Source: Phytophthora colocasiae
Taxonomy: Eukaryota; Oomycota; Peronosporomycetes; Peronosporales; Peronosporaceae
Length of the DNA stretch: 64,000 nucleotides
NCBI GenBank assembly: GCA_018806915.1
Contig: JAGKQI010000070.1
Span: 62,001-126,000 of the forward strand
Direction of reading: 5' to 3'
Positions 40,538-52,626 of the stretch are shown here, piece after piece. The position numbers and the translations under genes are program-made. Below the pieces are notes generated by a model, which saw only the letters and a list, made by a program, of their open reading frames with translations, was not told the DNA's origin and searched no databases. The stretch's first letter is position 1. The number at the start of each line of letters is the position of its first letter.

Positions 40538-42982
40538 TAACTGGAAACATTGTGGAAGTTCGTTCAGTGGAATTTGAAGAGGATTGGACAGTGGAGCCTT
40601 CCTATGTAGCCAAGTTGCTATCCAATCGTTATGGTCGAGGGAGGCATGTTTTGCCTACTATCATCCCGTACGTGCGCTTACCAGTCTTAAATCGAGAAGT
40701 GCCAGATATAAAGAGGAATGCTCAAGATGAGATTGATGGTCCATCGAAGCGTCAACGCCGTGAAATGTATGCTGGTTTTGGTTGTTGTTCTGGAGAACGA
40801 AGTGAACCTGCTGCTCTTGTCACGTCAGGTGCGCCTGGTTGTTGGTCTGAGAGTGAGCTAGAGGTTCCGGCGGATTCTGCTGAGGCAGGAGATCTGTCGA
40901 GTGATCTAGAGGTTCCGGCGGATTCTGCTGAGGCAGGAGATCTGTCGACATCCGCGGATGTACTTCAGCTAGAAGGTGCGCCTTCACAGCGGGAGGTTCA
41001 ATATCGTGAAGAAGGTGTAGATGGGGTTGCAGACTCGCCTAACAGCAGTCAATTAGCAGCAACCAGAACGCCAACGGATCGAGAATCTTCACCTTCAGTG
41101 GGAGACCAGGGCAGTGGTAATTTTGCGAGTGTTGAAATTGAAACGGGTGATATTGAAGACGATGGTGTTAGTTTTGGTGATCCTGCAGAATTATTGGGGC
41201 GCATTACGGCTTACGAAGGCTTTATTGATACGGATAGTGAAGAAGACGACGAAGCCGATGGGTGGAGAGACGACGCCACGCGAGCGGGTACATCGTTTCG
41301 CCGGTCTTCACGTATTCGACGCCCGAATGTTCGACTACAGGACTATGAAGTCGAGATTCCTTCAAGCTTAGTCGTACAAGCAGTCAACTTACTCACAGAA
41401 CCTCAAAGTGTTCAGGAGGCCTTTCAAGCTCCTGATGCTGAAAAGTGGAAGGAGGCTTTGGAGAAGGAGTACACAGACTTGAAGCGCAACAACACCTGGA
41501 AATTGGTGGATCGTCCAAAGGGCGAGAAGGTGTTGACTAGCAAGTGGATCTTCGTGCGGAAACGGAACCCGAAGGGTGAAGTAATTCGTCATCGTGCACG
41601 GATCACTATCAAGGGCTGTCAACAGCGTTACGGGGTGGATTTCTGGGAAACCTATGCGCCTGTTGTTTCGCAAGAAGCTGTCAAGTTAGTGTTGTTGCTG
41701 GCATTACACTATGACCTAGAGTGTGAACACATTGACTTTGTTACGGCCTTCTTGAATGGCCCGCTTGGGGAGGATGTTGAAATTTATATGGAGATCCCTG
41801 AGTATTTTAACGACGGAAGTGGCCGTGTTTGCAGATTATTACGCAGTCTGTATGAATTGAAACAAGCTCCGTTGATCTGGTACGAGCTACTTGATGAACA
41901 CTTACGATCATGTGGATTTAAACGTTCGAAGATGGATAATGGTGTTTACTGGCGTGTAGTGAGAGGAAGCCCTATCTTTCTGACTGTGTACGTGGACGAT
42001 GTTATCATTGCCGCGAAAGCAGAGAACGTCAAGTTAGTACTGAGTGAGCTTGAAGCTAAGTTCAAGACCAAAGACTTGGGATCGGTGAGCTTGCTGCTGG
42101 GCATGGAGATCAACTATATCGTGGGCCAAGCGATGTGGATCTCGCAGCGAAGCCAAATTGAGAAGATTCTCAGTCGGTTTGGCATGGAAAATTGCAGAGC
42201 TGTGGCTACCCCGCAGACTCTTGGTGCTTTGCCGATGACTGCAACGTCTGATGCGGAAGATTTAAATGATCCTAATGTTCCTTATCGAGCCTTGGTTGGT
42301 TGTTTACAGTACCTAGTGCAGTGCACACGTCCTGATCTGGCTAACGCTGTACGCACTCTGGGGAAATACTTGAACAACTACACGCATGAGAACTACACAA
42401 TGGGCAAGCGAGTGCTGCGGTACTTGCATGGAACTATGGACTACGGACTGGTGTGGGAAAAGAAGGAGATGCCTGACTTGCACTTTGTGGCATATGCAGA
42501 TGCGGATCTTGGGAATGAGAAGGAGGACAGACACTCCATCTCAGGCTACGTGTTGCAGCTTAATGGCTGTACTTACGCGTACAAGTCCCGCAAGCAGCGG
42601 ATTGTGACTGACGACACGTGCTGTGCTGAGTTCGTTGCTGCAAGCGAATGCTCAACAATGATAATATGGACGCACAACATGTGCAAGGAGCTGAAGCTCA
42701 AGCGCCACTACCCTACCATCCTGTACCAGGACAACCAGGCTACTATTACCGTATTGACCGGAATAAAGGGCAACTACAAGACGAAGAGTGTGGATCTGAA
42801 GTACCACAAAGTTCGGGACTTCCACGAGCGTCAAAGTTTGCTACTGCCCGTCAGCGGAGAACCTCGCTGACATCTTTACGAAGGCTCTGGGTCCTACTCT
42901 GTTTCGAAAGTTTCGAGAGCGGTTGAACGTTGTACCGTTACCGCTGGCTATTGAGGATAGCAATGCAGAGGGTCATGAGTAG
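40538..42982 (+). pseudogene. pol: copia reverse transcriptase and RNase H, after the gypsy insertion
   Basis: Open for about 780 codons to 42870. An acidic spacer with a tandem 16-residue repeat (40858-40953) precedes the RT. RT motifs include HIDFVTAFLNGPLGEDVEIY, LKQAPLIWYELL and the catalytic YVDDVIIAAK. RNase H follows with YADADLGNEKEDRHSISGYV and DNQATITV. A 1-nt slip near 42850 shifts the tail (ENLADIFTKALGPTLFRKF) into another frame, which ends at TAG 42980-42982. The polypurine-like GAAGTGGGGG precedes the 3' LTR. Confidence 0.9.
40858..40953 (+). repeat. Tandem 48-bp in-frame repeat in copia pol
   Basis: Two adjacent units starting CTAGAGGTTCCGGCGG at 40858 and 40906, each coding LEVPADSAEAGDLS plus a two-residue spacer. 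They lie in the acidic spacer before RT. The near identity of the units points to a recent duplication. Confidence 0.9.
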
Positions 42983-43051
42983 TTTGCGAGCTACAAAGAG
43001 ATGGAGATGAAGCGAATTACTGCAGGCATAGCTGCGGACTCGAAGTGGGGG

Positions 43052-43298
43052 TGTGGAGATGACGTGTCGAGCTCCGTCAGCTTCCAGCTCCAGAGTTGAA
43101 GAAGCCTGTGCCCAGTCTCAGTTCTCGAGTGACTATCTTACATATGACAGTTAGGATACTGCGTGTTCTTAACTATAGAGGGGGTTGTCACCTGCGAGGT
43201 TTCCCCCTCAATCCCAAAGCTTCTCCGTGGAAAACAAGTGTGTTTTGGTCTTCTCCGCTACTGCGGTTGCTCGCTCCTATCTGCCTGCTTACTTCACA
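43052..43298 (+). repeat. 3' LTR of the copia element
   Basis: 247 bp, with 10 bp more than the 5' LTR and two substitutions (at GTTAGGATAC and GGTTTCCCCC). Preceded by the purine tract GAAGTGGGGG and followed by AATCT. Confidence 0.95.
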
Positions 43299-43303
43299 AA
43301 TCT

Positions 43304-43492
43304 CACCACACTGACCGATGACGTGCTTGTGACAGTGGCGGCGACAGCTCCAATGAGCTTCTGGACGCGCTCGATGAGATCTGCATCGATGAGTATTTCT
43401 CGAAGAACATAACACTAAATCCATTTGCTGGTTTTGATGGTAACTCCATTGTTCGTTGTTTTTATTGTACTCAACAATGCGGAATCGAATAG
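43304..43492 (+). pseudogene. pogo-like transposase, 3' remnant after the copia insertion
   Basis: TTLTDDVLV continues the N-terminal part at 29109 in frame. A slip at about 43330 moves to another frame reading SNELLDALDEICIDEYF and NPFAGFDGNSIV to a stop at 43490. The DDE core is missing, so an internal deletion preceded or followed the copia insertion. Confidence 0.6.
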
Positions 43493-43567
43493 AGCTCCCT
43501 ACGAATTGAACGCCCATCAATTACAACGCCCTAGTTGGTTGAAGAGGGCGTTTAATAACAATAGAAC

Positions 43568-43593
43568 ACCGCGTACTATTCGGTATTCTACGT
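43568..43593 (-). repeat. Right TIR of the pogo-like transposon
   Basis: 26 bp, exact reverse complement of 28391-28416, followed by TA at 43594-43595. Confidence 0.9.
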
Positions 43594-44129
43594 TAATTAT
43601 TACGGGCACAATTGCATATTTTACGGAAAGTACTCCTTACCAATAATCCATAATTCCCCGTCAATACAATTGCACAATAACTATATTATAATTATTTTTC
43701 GGCCACGGCGATCACCAGAACGTGAGAGAGACGCATGTCGTTTATTGCTTGGTTGGAGGACGAAGGAAAATTGCAAAGTGAGGATCGAGCTGCCTCACAA
43801 CTTGTGGGGCAACAGTGCTCTGTTGCCACAACGTCCATGACGCTGTACTTATACGTGATTGGCTACTAGTGTCATCGTTAGCCGGTTTAATCCTGTGGTA
43901 ATTAGGCTACTCACTGACTATGTACTAAGTATTGTTCAAGAATTTTGAGCTTATGCTTCCCTAGAAAGCCCCAGCCGCTTCACCACGATTGATAAAGCGG
44001 TCTGACTTCACGCATCGCGATTCGCAGATATGTCAGTCCACGGCAGACTCCATTTAAATTCCTAAATCGCCCTTGTAACTCCACCGTGTTGCGCAGTATA
44101 CTACTACCAAGTAGTAGTAGTAGTAGTAA

Positions 44130-45550
44130 CTAGCAGTTCATTAACTCAAGTTCCAATACGCTAACGTTCGTCAAACCGTAGTGAGACACTACCAATGGTC
44201 ATCCAATAATAATCTGTCTGTAAACAGCATGTGTGATAGATAGCAGATTCATAATGTACATGTATTACATGACCATGACGATATCACACAATCTCGAGAT
44301 CGATTTGCATTTTTTTTCTTTACCATATAAACCTCCAATGATATTCTTAGCAGTTCAATGTACGGTAAAGTCAACTCTAAGCCGGAAGAGCATTTGGAGT
44401 CCAGGATAGCTCCAATCCGATATGAAATCCTAGAAGCCAGACCGCTTCGCTTTTTGTGCGCCATGTTTGCATACACCGGTAGTGGAGTCAGTGTGATCCA
44501 GCATGAGTTTCGGTGCTCCGATGTAGACAGTGGACAGTGTTTCAGTGTTGTGCAGGCTGACTTGCTGGCTCAGTATATGTCCTACGTTTCCTAGCTAAGA
44601 TGACCATATTTTCCATTATCCGTACGACGTACAGACAATAGACAACGTACAGTGTACGTGGCTTATTCGCTAGACTTTCTAATAGGCACCAGGCACGCAA
44701 GCATTGCTAGCACCACACTTGCCAGCTGATCGAGCACTTTTTGGATTACGGTACATGTAGTATACTATGTAATACTGTAGTAGTAATGCTATTATTGGTC
44801 GTGCCTGCGGGAGAAGTGGTACTAATGGCCGTTTAAAAAATCCTTGTCACCACAGCGGCGTTCTTCAAGTAGAATCATCCAGGAAATAATCAGTTCATTA
44901 ACTCAAGTTCCAATACGCTAATATTTTACTGCTGTCGTCAAACTGTAGTGGGACACTACATCCGCCACCAATCCACTGGACGTAATACAAGCATAATCTG
45001 TCTGAAGTACCGTTGGTACATCTCGAGCATGTGTGATAGATACTATCTAACAGATATTATTATTATTATTATTATATATTATATGACCATGTCACAATTA
45101 GGTACCAGTAGTACTATTTATCACAAGCTCCTTATCTCGAGATCGGTTTGCATTTTCTTTACCATATCACCTCCGATGATATTCTGTGCAGCTGCCTTGC
45201 CGTAGCATTGTTCAATGATTGTGTCGTTGTCTGTACGAAGTGCAGACGTACAGACAATACCCGTTGAGCAGTTCAATAAACTCGACTCTGAGCCGATCGA
45301 AAACGCTCTCCAGCAGGAGAGCAGGACAGCCCCAATCCGATATGAAATCCTAGAAGCCAGGTCAGGCCGCTTTGCTTTCTGTGGGCAGTGTTTTGTGTGC
45401 TGACTCAGCGCTGGGCTTTCCTATGCCCACGTTTCCGAGTTAAGGTGGCCATATTTCAGCTTCACTTCCATTGTCTGTGCTCGGGGGACCAATAAGCGCG
45501 GTTTATTGTCTAGACTTTCTAATAGACACGCGTATTGCTAACAATTTGCC
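44130..45550 (+). repeat. Diverged non-coding tandem duplication with a (TAT)n tract
   Basis: About 44130-44720 and 44885-45550 share long collinear segments: CAGTTCATTAACTCAAGTTC, AGCATGTGTGATAGATA, TCTCGAGATCG.TTTGCATTTT, CCAATCCGATATGAAATCCT and CTAGACTTTCTAATAG. Identity is moderate with many indels. The second unit contains a (TAT)n microsatellite at about 45055-45080. No frame is conserved between the units, so it is probably non-coding. 43594-44129 holds nothing recognisable except a (TAG)n tract near 44110. Confidence 0.75.
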
Positions 45551-45679
45551 TGAGCATAGTTTACGTACTATCGTACGAAATGTTTGATGACATGTAGTAA
45601 GCATGATGTACACGTATACATATGTTATACTTCATGTCGTGATTTGTACAGGTACATGTATACAACTTCGCCGCTGGGT

Positions 45680-47200
45680 GAAGCGAGGCGGTCGTTCCTT
45701 TACTAAAGAATCCTTGGCCTTGTTTGTTATTCACGAGTTTCAGAGTCACCTCAGCGGCGCGCACGAGGCATTTGCTGGAGCAAGACCATTAACTTGCGGT
45801 GTTGGAGACTGTTCCGGTATACGGTATCGATCGGGTCACTTGGAGAAAGCAGATCAGCAAGTGTTCACACTAGAAACGGTATATTCTGGATGGGAAAACT
45901 TTCTTCGCCAACACGACTTCCTTTCCCAATTGCCAACTCGCAGCGAGGCACAACAAGCTTTCGGAAATTTGCTGTTGTTGAAGCTCGTGAACTTCACGGT
46001 GAAGCACGCTAGTGATGCATTTAAGATTGGGCGTGGAGGAGGCAACGCTATGAGTTTCGAGCAGTACATTTGACTTTTGCATCGACGACCTTGGAAGGCA
46101 TGTTGCGTAATGGAAGCATCAAGTGCTCAACACTTCTGAAAGAGTGGGCTATTAACCCTATCGTCACCCAGAGCCATTTCTATATTAAGCAATCCATACT
46201 TTATTCAAGTGAAAATAGTTAAACCGTACTTGAAGTAAGGTTTGATATATTAAGTTTCATCAGGTTATTATCGTACTTAGCGATTATTTAATTGGTTTTC
46301 AGGTTGAAACCTACTTCATGTATGCTTTTGAATGCTGCGTTATGATTCGACAAAATAACGAAGGAGCCACGCTCAACCGCAACATTGGCGCTAGCAACGA
46401 CAACATTCCCACTAATAGCAGTACCGTGGAAGACGTGGAGGAACTCTGGCGACGCCTCAGATGGACACTGTGGTAGGCAATTGGTCAGGAGACGTTGTTC
46501 TCCTTCTGGAAATATGAGCTCTACATGATGCGCGAGATCTACCGCCGCAAGAAGCACCTGTAGTCCATGCCCATCGACATGCAGCGCCCCCTACCGCAGT
46601 CCTCCACCATCCGCAACTTGCACCACTTTGTCAATCCTGCCCACCACAATAAGGTCTTCTAGCGTATGGTTCATGCACAATTGGATAATAGACCGATCGT
46701 GTAGCTTCCCGAAGTTACACTGTTGCTGAGTTCTCTGCGCCACTTCTCCAAGCTCAAGAGCAATCTCCACCAGTTCGTACGCGACTCAGAGTCTTGGTGT
46801 ATGCACTTAATGATAAATTGCTGTTGTGGTGCTGCAGGGCAAGAAGGAGCGTGATATGTCACACCTAGGATCAAGGAGCTGCATCGTGTGCTGGAGAGTT
46901 CCTGATGGCCTGCGGTAATGATAAAGGTGTGTTCCTGTCCTTGAGGCTGCTTACGTTTCTTGTATACTCACACTTAATCGTTTGATCTTACAGAATGTTG
47001 GGGCAGTGTCGTGACTCTGCTTATTGTCGTAGCGCCAAATGTGATCGAGTACATTGCTGCGTTCAAACAGGTTGAAACCCAGCGGCTATTGGATTAGTGT
47101 GGTATTAGGGCGGTGGAGGTGTCGAAGACGAGCTTTACGAGCAGTCGGTGGAGCTTGGGTACGAATATTGGGACCTCAAGTCTATTCGATGAGGGAAAGT
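45680..47200 (+). pseudogene. Eroded host-like gene with five in-frame TAG stops
   Basis: Protein-like frames in series: 45680-46073 (LETVYSGWENFLRQHDFLSQ), 46080-46210 in another frame (TLEGMLRNGSIKCSTLLKEW), then after an intron-like AG near 46302 a long frame reading ETYFMYAFECCVMIRQNNEG and FWKYELYMMREIYRRKKHL. TAG codons interrupt this frame at 46474, 46561, 46660, 46702 and 47095, with no TAA or TGA in the coding-like stretches between them. After another intron-like gap (about 46925-46993) it continues as VTLLIVVAPNVIEYIAAF. The composition is that of a conserved cytosolic eukaryotic protein, not a transposase, but I do not recognise the family. Confidence 0.5.
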
Positions 47201-47812
47201 GCGATCACTGTGTTGTAGGATGATGAACGTCCGATGAACAGTCAATGGTGTTTATCGAGCTCTTTAGTAAGCTCTCTACAACTCTGATACACCTTATCTC
47301 CCTACTACTGTGCATCTGCCACAAATGCGGTTGTAGCGATGCTGGAATGTTTCAGTGACCAGTTCATCCAAAAGATTGGAGCTAGAGGGATATATCCTTT
47401 TGAATATTGCAACTACTTTATCGCAACCTACTCGTTTGTTGGTTTCTCACCCTGGCTGGTCAATCCGGCTTTGGTAAGATGGGACATACAAAATACGATA
47501 TTTGGTCCACAAAACGGTGCACTACGCAACCTAATGAAACAAACAAAAATACCATATTTGGTCCACAACCTATCTAGTGTAATAGTCAGTGGGTTCACTT
47601 CGAAGTCGCATGAGCGGAGCACGACGGCGATCAGGATCGAAGGAGTTCCAGGATACAGCAAATGACGGGAAAGAGTCATCAAGCGCCCGCGTAGAACGCT
47701 TGATCATCAAGACAACAGTGCAGTAGCCTTGCCCAGCGGTAACGTATTCATTCCTGAATCTGACCGCCGTAATAGCTGACTAATGTGATCACATATAGCA
47801 ACATCTACGTCT

Positions 47813-50800
47813 GTGAGTTTCAAGGAAGCCTGGAAAACGTTACGGCGTGCTGGTTGGACATCTAAACCACCCTCTAGGCGCAGTTTGGATATACACTATC
47901 GCTACGTCCATCCAGGAGGCAATCCAAATGGGAAACAAGGAGAAGACTATTTGTTAGGTGAAAACGCTGTTGTGGAGCATTTTAACGATTTCTATGGAGA
48001 TGACGGATTGGATATTGTGAGAACAGCCTCTGAGCGAGTTGTAGACGTTTAAGGTATTGATGGTGGAAGTTTAGGCCTTGCTTGCGTCACCCCTCCGGCT
48101 GGTTACCGAAGAGAGCGTAGTGCTCCGATGTCTTCTCAAACAACGCGTGTGGAAGATGAGCGTACGGTTTGTCCTCCAAAGCTGTCAGTCATCGAGACAT
48201 TGTTATTCAAAGTGACAGAGGATCGAGGATGGGTGAAAACCACCCAGCATCAGTTCCCGACGCAAATGCTGATCCACAACAGAATACTGAGAGCGCCATT
48301 CTCAGCCCTCTATGCGCGGTGTGCGCATCCGCCTGTTCAAACCAATGATCATGTACGGCTTGTGGATCATTTTTACATCACTTTTGTTCCCATGACATTT
48401 GCAAGACTCTCGGATTGCTGGACTCAGATGGACAGCCAATGCTGGATTTTGGAGATGCTTCCTATTGCAGCAAGAAATGCTACGAAATGAAGTCAGCGAA
48501 AGCGGATGAATATTCGCCTCGCATTGCTGCTTTAAGTATACCTTCTGCTTCAACGCTAAGTATCGAAACGTCCCCAAGGACGCTCGCATCCAAGCCCGCC
48601 ACACCTCACGCGAAGCCGAAAACAGCTAGCAGTTCCCAAACCACCAGGAAAACACTCTCAAACGTGACGGCAGCAAAACAAAATTCAACGCTAAATACAA
48701 CATCTCGCTCCAGCGGAACAAAACCACGGGCAAGATCATTGAAGCCAAAACGCGAAGGAAATGCCCCCCAAAAGAAAGAAACAACTGCAGTAACATATCG
48801 AAAGGAATTGTTGTATCGGACACAAGTAGCAGCGCAAAAGTTTGTTGGCGCAAACGTGGCTTTCACACCTGCGGAGGAGAGCTGGATGAATCCTCAGCAT
48901 TATCGAGATGTTGGCGCAAGTTTTCTGATTGGGATTGTTGCTAAGTACTCGGTGCTCAACAAGTCAAATGTAGGGGGTGTCGCCCTACCAACGGCTTTGT
49001 TTCAGATCCGATGGACAAGCACCGTTTTTCAAGGCAAAGTTCATGTTCACAACATCGAAGAAAGTGATGTTTATCGTGGGATAAAAAACTATGTGGATAT
49101 CAAGAAGAAGAATTTCGAGTTTGGTGAATCTTGGAGTGCGCTTTGCACTATGGTCCCGACGTATACAAATATTCCAACGTTGACAGATGCATTCGATGAG
49201 GTGGAGGAAGGTGACTACCGCGAATGGTCTGTGTTTCGGAGCAAGAACGAGCTGCATATCGATCTGTGTCCTGCAGAGGTAGAGGCGATTTCAGGGATGA
49301 CATTTTCGCAGAACCGGCTACACTTGGTAAGGCACCGGGTCTATTTTCACACGCCGATGGATCTACAACGACCAAGCTCTGCGACGCGAGCAAAACACTT
49401 TTCGGTCAAACCGCAAGCTCAAGCTTTTTTGCTTTTTTACCTTTATCACTGTGGAAGCAAGTTGTCATTTTTTCAAATGACTATGCTTCAAAAAGCGCCA
49501 ACCCACCAGCGGCGCCTATAACACTCGAAGAGGTGATGAAATTCCTTGGTATTCAGTGGTATATGACGCTTGTAGACAAGGGAGAGATCCGAAATTACTG
49601 GTTTGCTAGCGAAGATGACAATATATTTCCTGGAAGTTCGTCGACGAGTCTGGGAACGGTGATGACATGGAAGAGATACCTGCATATTCGCAGCAATTTG
49701 GCGTTTCGTGGAGATATAACAGCAGCCGAATTAAAACGAGACCCCGCCGCCAAAATCCGCCCTCTAATCGCAATGCTGAAGAATCGGTGTAGTCGCCACG
49801 TTATTCCAGGCAGAAATGTTGCTGTTGATGAAGCGAGTATTGCGTACAGATCGAAATACGCGAGGCACATTAACCCAAGCAAACCGACCGGGAAGTACCA
49901 CTTCAAACTATACGCTTGCTGTTGTTCTACGTCGTGGATAGTTCTGAACTTTAAACTCCACTGCGCTAGCGAACTACGCGCTCGTCTAAGCAACGTTGTT
50001 TCCGATGGCGAGATCGATGACCTAGCAGCACTGACGGCTAAGTCTTCAGACATTAGGACTCACGTTCTTGAAGTCACCAACTCGCTGAAAGGATCAAGAA
50101 GGGTGGTAAATACCGATAACTTTTATACCTCGTGTTTACTTCTCGAGAGTCTACGAACGATTGGTCTTTACGGCCGAGGCACCGTGCGCGCTTCAAGTAA
50201 ACACTTCCCAAAGTTTACTATGATTCTGCCAGAGGATGAAAAAAGGGGAACCATGAAGCAAGGAGTGTGTTTGGAGAAGCATATAGTCGCGGCAAGCTGG
50301 GTCAGATGGATCTATCGTTAATGTTATTTCAAATGCTGATGACTCTGGAACGACGACAGTGTACCGCCGCATTCGACAAGATCGAGAGGCCTTTACAGCT
50401 CCAACATGCATCAAAGAGTACAACTCGGCGATGCAGGGTGTGGATCGTCATGACCAAATGCGGGGCCGGTTTTCCGTTGCAAACGGTCACACGTTTAAAA
50501 AGTGGCACAAAAAGCTCGCAATGGCGATGATAGATATTGCGCGGTGCAACGCCTACATATGTCATCAAATGGCGTTGGGGAGAATCAATCCTGTGGACGA
50601 TGAAGAAGCTGATGACAACCCTATACCTGGCTGTCGTGACGAACACCGTGCCTTTGTGGCGAACCTGGTTCGCGAGATGTTTAACGGGACCTGGAAGACG
50701 TCCTTAGATGACATGGATGGACTGTTGTTTGCGAATAACCACGACGGAACATCCTCTATTCTAACCGAGACACCCGCAATGGCTATTCCAAACCTGGTTG

Positions 50801-51156
50801 AAGAACCTTGCATTGCCAGAGAGTCCTGGATAGTACTAAAAGATCGCAGCCGAGCCATGCGGGAATGTACCATTTGTGGGTTTGATTGCAGGACACCCAC
50901 CAAAAAACCCGATTCTGGCTAAACGCAAAATGTTGGGTGGTGCAACGGGACATATCCTGTAGACACAACAAAACCATATCTGTGTCAAGTAGCGTCGTGG
51001 TCGTGCTGGCAGAAATTCCATGGATATTACTTCCCGAAACAAGTCTTTAATATTGATGGGCGATTGATGCGCAGCTCATCGATTTATAAAGCCCAAGCAC
51101 CGTTCCTCAAAAGAAGCGAAGTCTACAAAGAAAACGACGTAAAGATCTTCCAGTAA
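47813..51156 (+). pseudogene. piggyBac-like transposase (PBLE 2)
   Basis: N-terminal PBLE domain (FKEAWKTLRRAGWTSKPPS; GEDYLLGENAVVEHF) at 47813-48052, linker frames to 48490, then the DDE_Tnp_1_7 region: FFAFLPLSLWKQVVIFSND; NVAVDEASIAYRSK with the catalytic Asp-Glu; VNTDNFYTSCLLLESLR with the third Asp near 50120; YNSAMQGVDRHDQMRGRFS near 50430. A C-terminal zinc-ribbon follows (CTICGFDC, later CQVASWSCWQKFH). Frame slips near 48400, 49330 and 50300 and an in-frame TAA at 50920 inactivate it; the same frame continues open to a stop at 51154-51156. It is diverged from PBLE 1. Confidence 0.9.
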
Positions 51157-51626
51157 TTACTACCGAATGAATCACCTGTTCTTTGATACTGCTGCCATGG
51201 ATTGCTTTACGGGGATCATCTTAGCCCAGAAAGGATCAAATATATTGAAAATTGTATGAAGGATAACTGTAGAAAATGAAATGAGTATTTTCATGAATTG
51301 TTGTTTTCAAAAGCTTGAGTCTCTTGAAATCAGTATTTTCAGGAGGATATACAAGCGCAAACAAAGCAATCGTCTGAATATTGTTTATTATTTGTACTTG
51401 TACTACATGAACGGCAGAGGAATAGAACTCGTGATGTCCCACCGTAGTATGTAGACGACTCAACGCAAGAGGCAAGCATTGTAACAAGATATGACTTGGC
51501 CAACTCTTGACGTCACCTTCAACAGACCCATTAGGCCTCTTTTATATCCGGCAAAGGTGTTGAGTGATATCGGTCTGATGGTGATGTGGCCCAATAAGCC
51601 AGAACAGTAGGCAGAATTGAATTTCT
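51157..51626. other. No supported gene
   Basis: AT-rich DNA between the PBLE pseudogene and the inverted-arm element. Short minus-strand frames only. A PBLE terminal repeat may lie here, but I could not identify one. Confidence 0.4.
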
Positions 51627-52595
51627 CTGCTAACGAGCTGTGTGTACCGAACGCCATGTTTGACACGCTGGTGCAGTTCCCCAGGATCAAACAACTAAGC
51701 GCACCCATCCATCTCGCTGAGTATCATCAAGCAAGCAGTGGAGAGATGGCTTCGCCCCAAATCGCGACCTTGCTGTGAATTTTCGCGTGTTCACCAGAGC
51801 TCGGATCCTCGAGCCAGCCAATAGTAAACGCCGCCACCAATAAATACTGAACTTCTTGAACGGACATTCCACCTGATAATGTGGACGTCATGAATCGCGG
51901 GACGGTGCCAATGCAGCGTGCGCCCGCCCCTCTTCATCGAATCATCGCAGGCGCATGGTGGCAGTGCGACCACGGCGGTGGCGCCACGGGAGAGCAACGA
52001 GGACGCTCACCCAACGTCGCTCCGGGGTACTCCGCCCGATGACGGATACTGCCGTGGCGAGTAGCGTCTCCGACAGCGAGCAGTATCATAGATCAGCACA
52101 CACGGGGCAGAGCAATACTGTGTAGTGTGGCGAGAAGCGTCTCCGACAGCGAGTAGTATCATGGATTTCGGAGAGAAGCTAGGCAAGTAACGATGTAGCC
52201 ACTCTCGTGTGAGGATTGTCTGGGTCCGGGAAAAATGGGAAATGAGCTGCGTTTGGATTTTGGCGCGTGCTGGGACAGTGCAGTGTGTTTGAAGTTTTCA
52301 GCCAATCAAAATGCCAAAATACCGGAACACAACCTGATTGGCTGCCAGACGCAAAGCGAAGACATTGGCGAAAGTTTGGATGTTGAAGTTTGCGTTTGCG
52401 CGCTAAAATCTTTCTACGTTGAAGTCCAAGTTTTTCTCCGATGTCTTCGCTTTTGTTTGACAGCCAATAAAAATGCGTCCCGAGATCCTGACACTCTGAT
52501 TGGGTGTCTTCGAGTGACCCTTAGTGTCGACAGTGCTTCTAAGGTTAACCCTTCCAACGATCTTGGGACCAAATATCTTTCTTTGTGTATGCCAG
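51627..52595 (+). repeat. Left inverted arm
   Basis: 969 bp, inverted copy of 55657-56628. It contains a tandem pair of a roughly 37-bp unit (GGCGAGTAGCGTCTCCGACA...) at about 52052-52088 and 52127-52163. The block at about 51905-52055 is GC-rich and much more diverged from its partner than the rest. An open frame through the arm is repeated in the other arm and is not taken as a gene. Confidence 0.9.
52302..52503 (+). promoter_or_regulatory. Cluster of four CCAAT boxes in the arm, upstream of DOT1
   Basis: CCAAT at 52302 and 52464 and its complement ATTGG at 52337 and 52499, within 202 bp and 125-330 bp before the ATG at 52627. Each sits in an AGCCAAT or TGATTGG context. CCAAT boxes are known promoter elements. 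The same cluster is present, inverted, in the right arm. Confidence 0.5.
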
Positions 52596-52626
52596 TTTCA
52601 CTTTTCAGTCGAAGACGCGGTGTACG

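Larger units (their letters stand above)
29110..43298 (+). mobile_element. Ty1/copia retrotransposon, itself interrupted by gypsy copy B
   Basis: Plus-strand element with LTRs at 29110-29346 and 43052-43298, flanked by the 5-bp duplication AATCT (29105-29109 and 43299-43303). Domain order is gag, protease, integrase, RT, RNase H, the copia order. The LTRs differ by two substitutions and one 10-bp indel, so insertion is fairly recent. Without the gypsy insertion (32231-40532 plus one duplication) it is about 5.9 kb. Reading frames are broken in several places, so this copy is defective. Confidence 0.95.
28391..43593 (+). mobile_element. pogo-like DNA transposon, outer element of a three-level nest
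   Basis: Perfect 26-bp terminal inverted repeats (28391-28416 and 43568-43593, starting ACGTAGAATACC) are flanked by TA on both sides (28389-28390 and 43594-43595), the target duplication of the Tc1/mariner/pogo superfamily. Subterminal ACGCCCT and GAATTGAACGC motifs occur at both ends. Without the copia insertion the element is only about 1.0 kb, so the transposase is also internally deleted. Inside are the two transposase pieces (28662-29109, 43304-43492) split by copia at 29110-43298. Confidence 0.85.

Noticed and set aside
46342..47100. TAG read as Gln (stop codon reassignment)
   Set aside because: Genes in the window, such as gypsy gag and the antisense ORF, end naturally at TAG, and the same pseudogene has frameshifts, so mutation is the simpler explanation.
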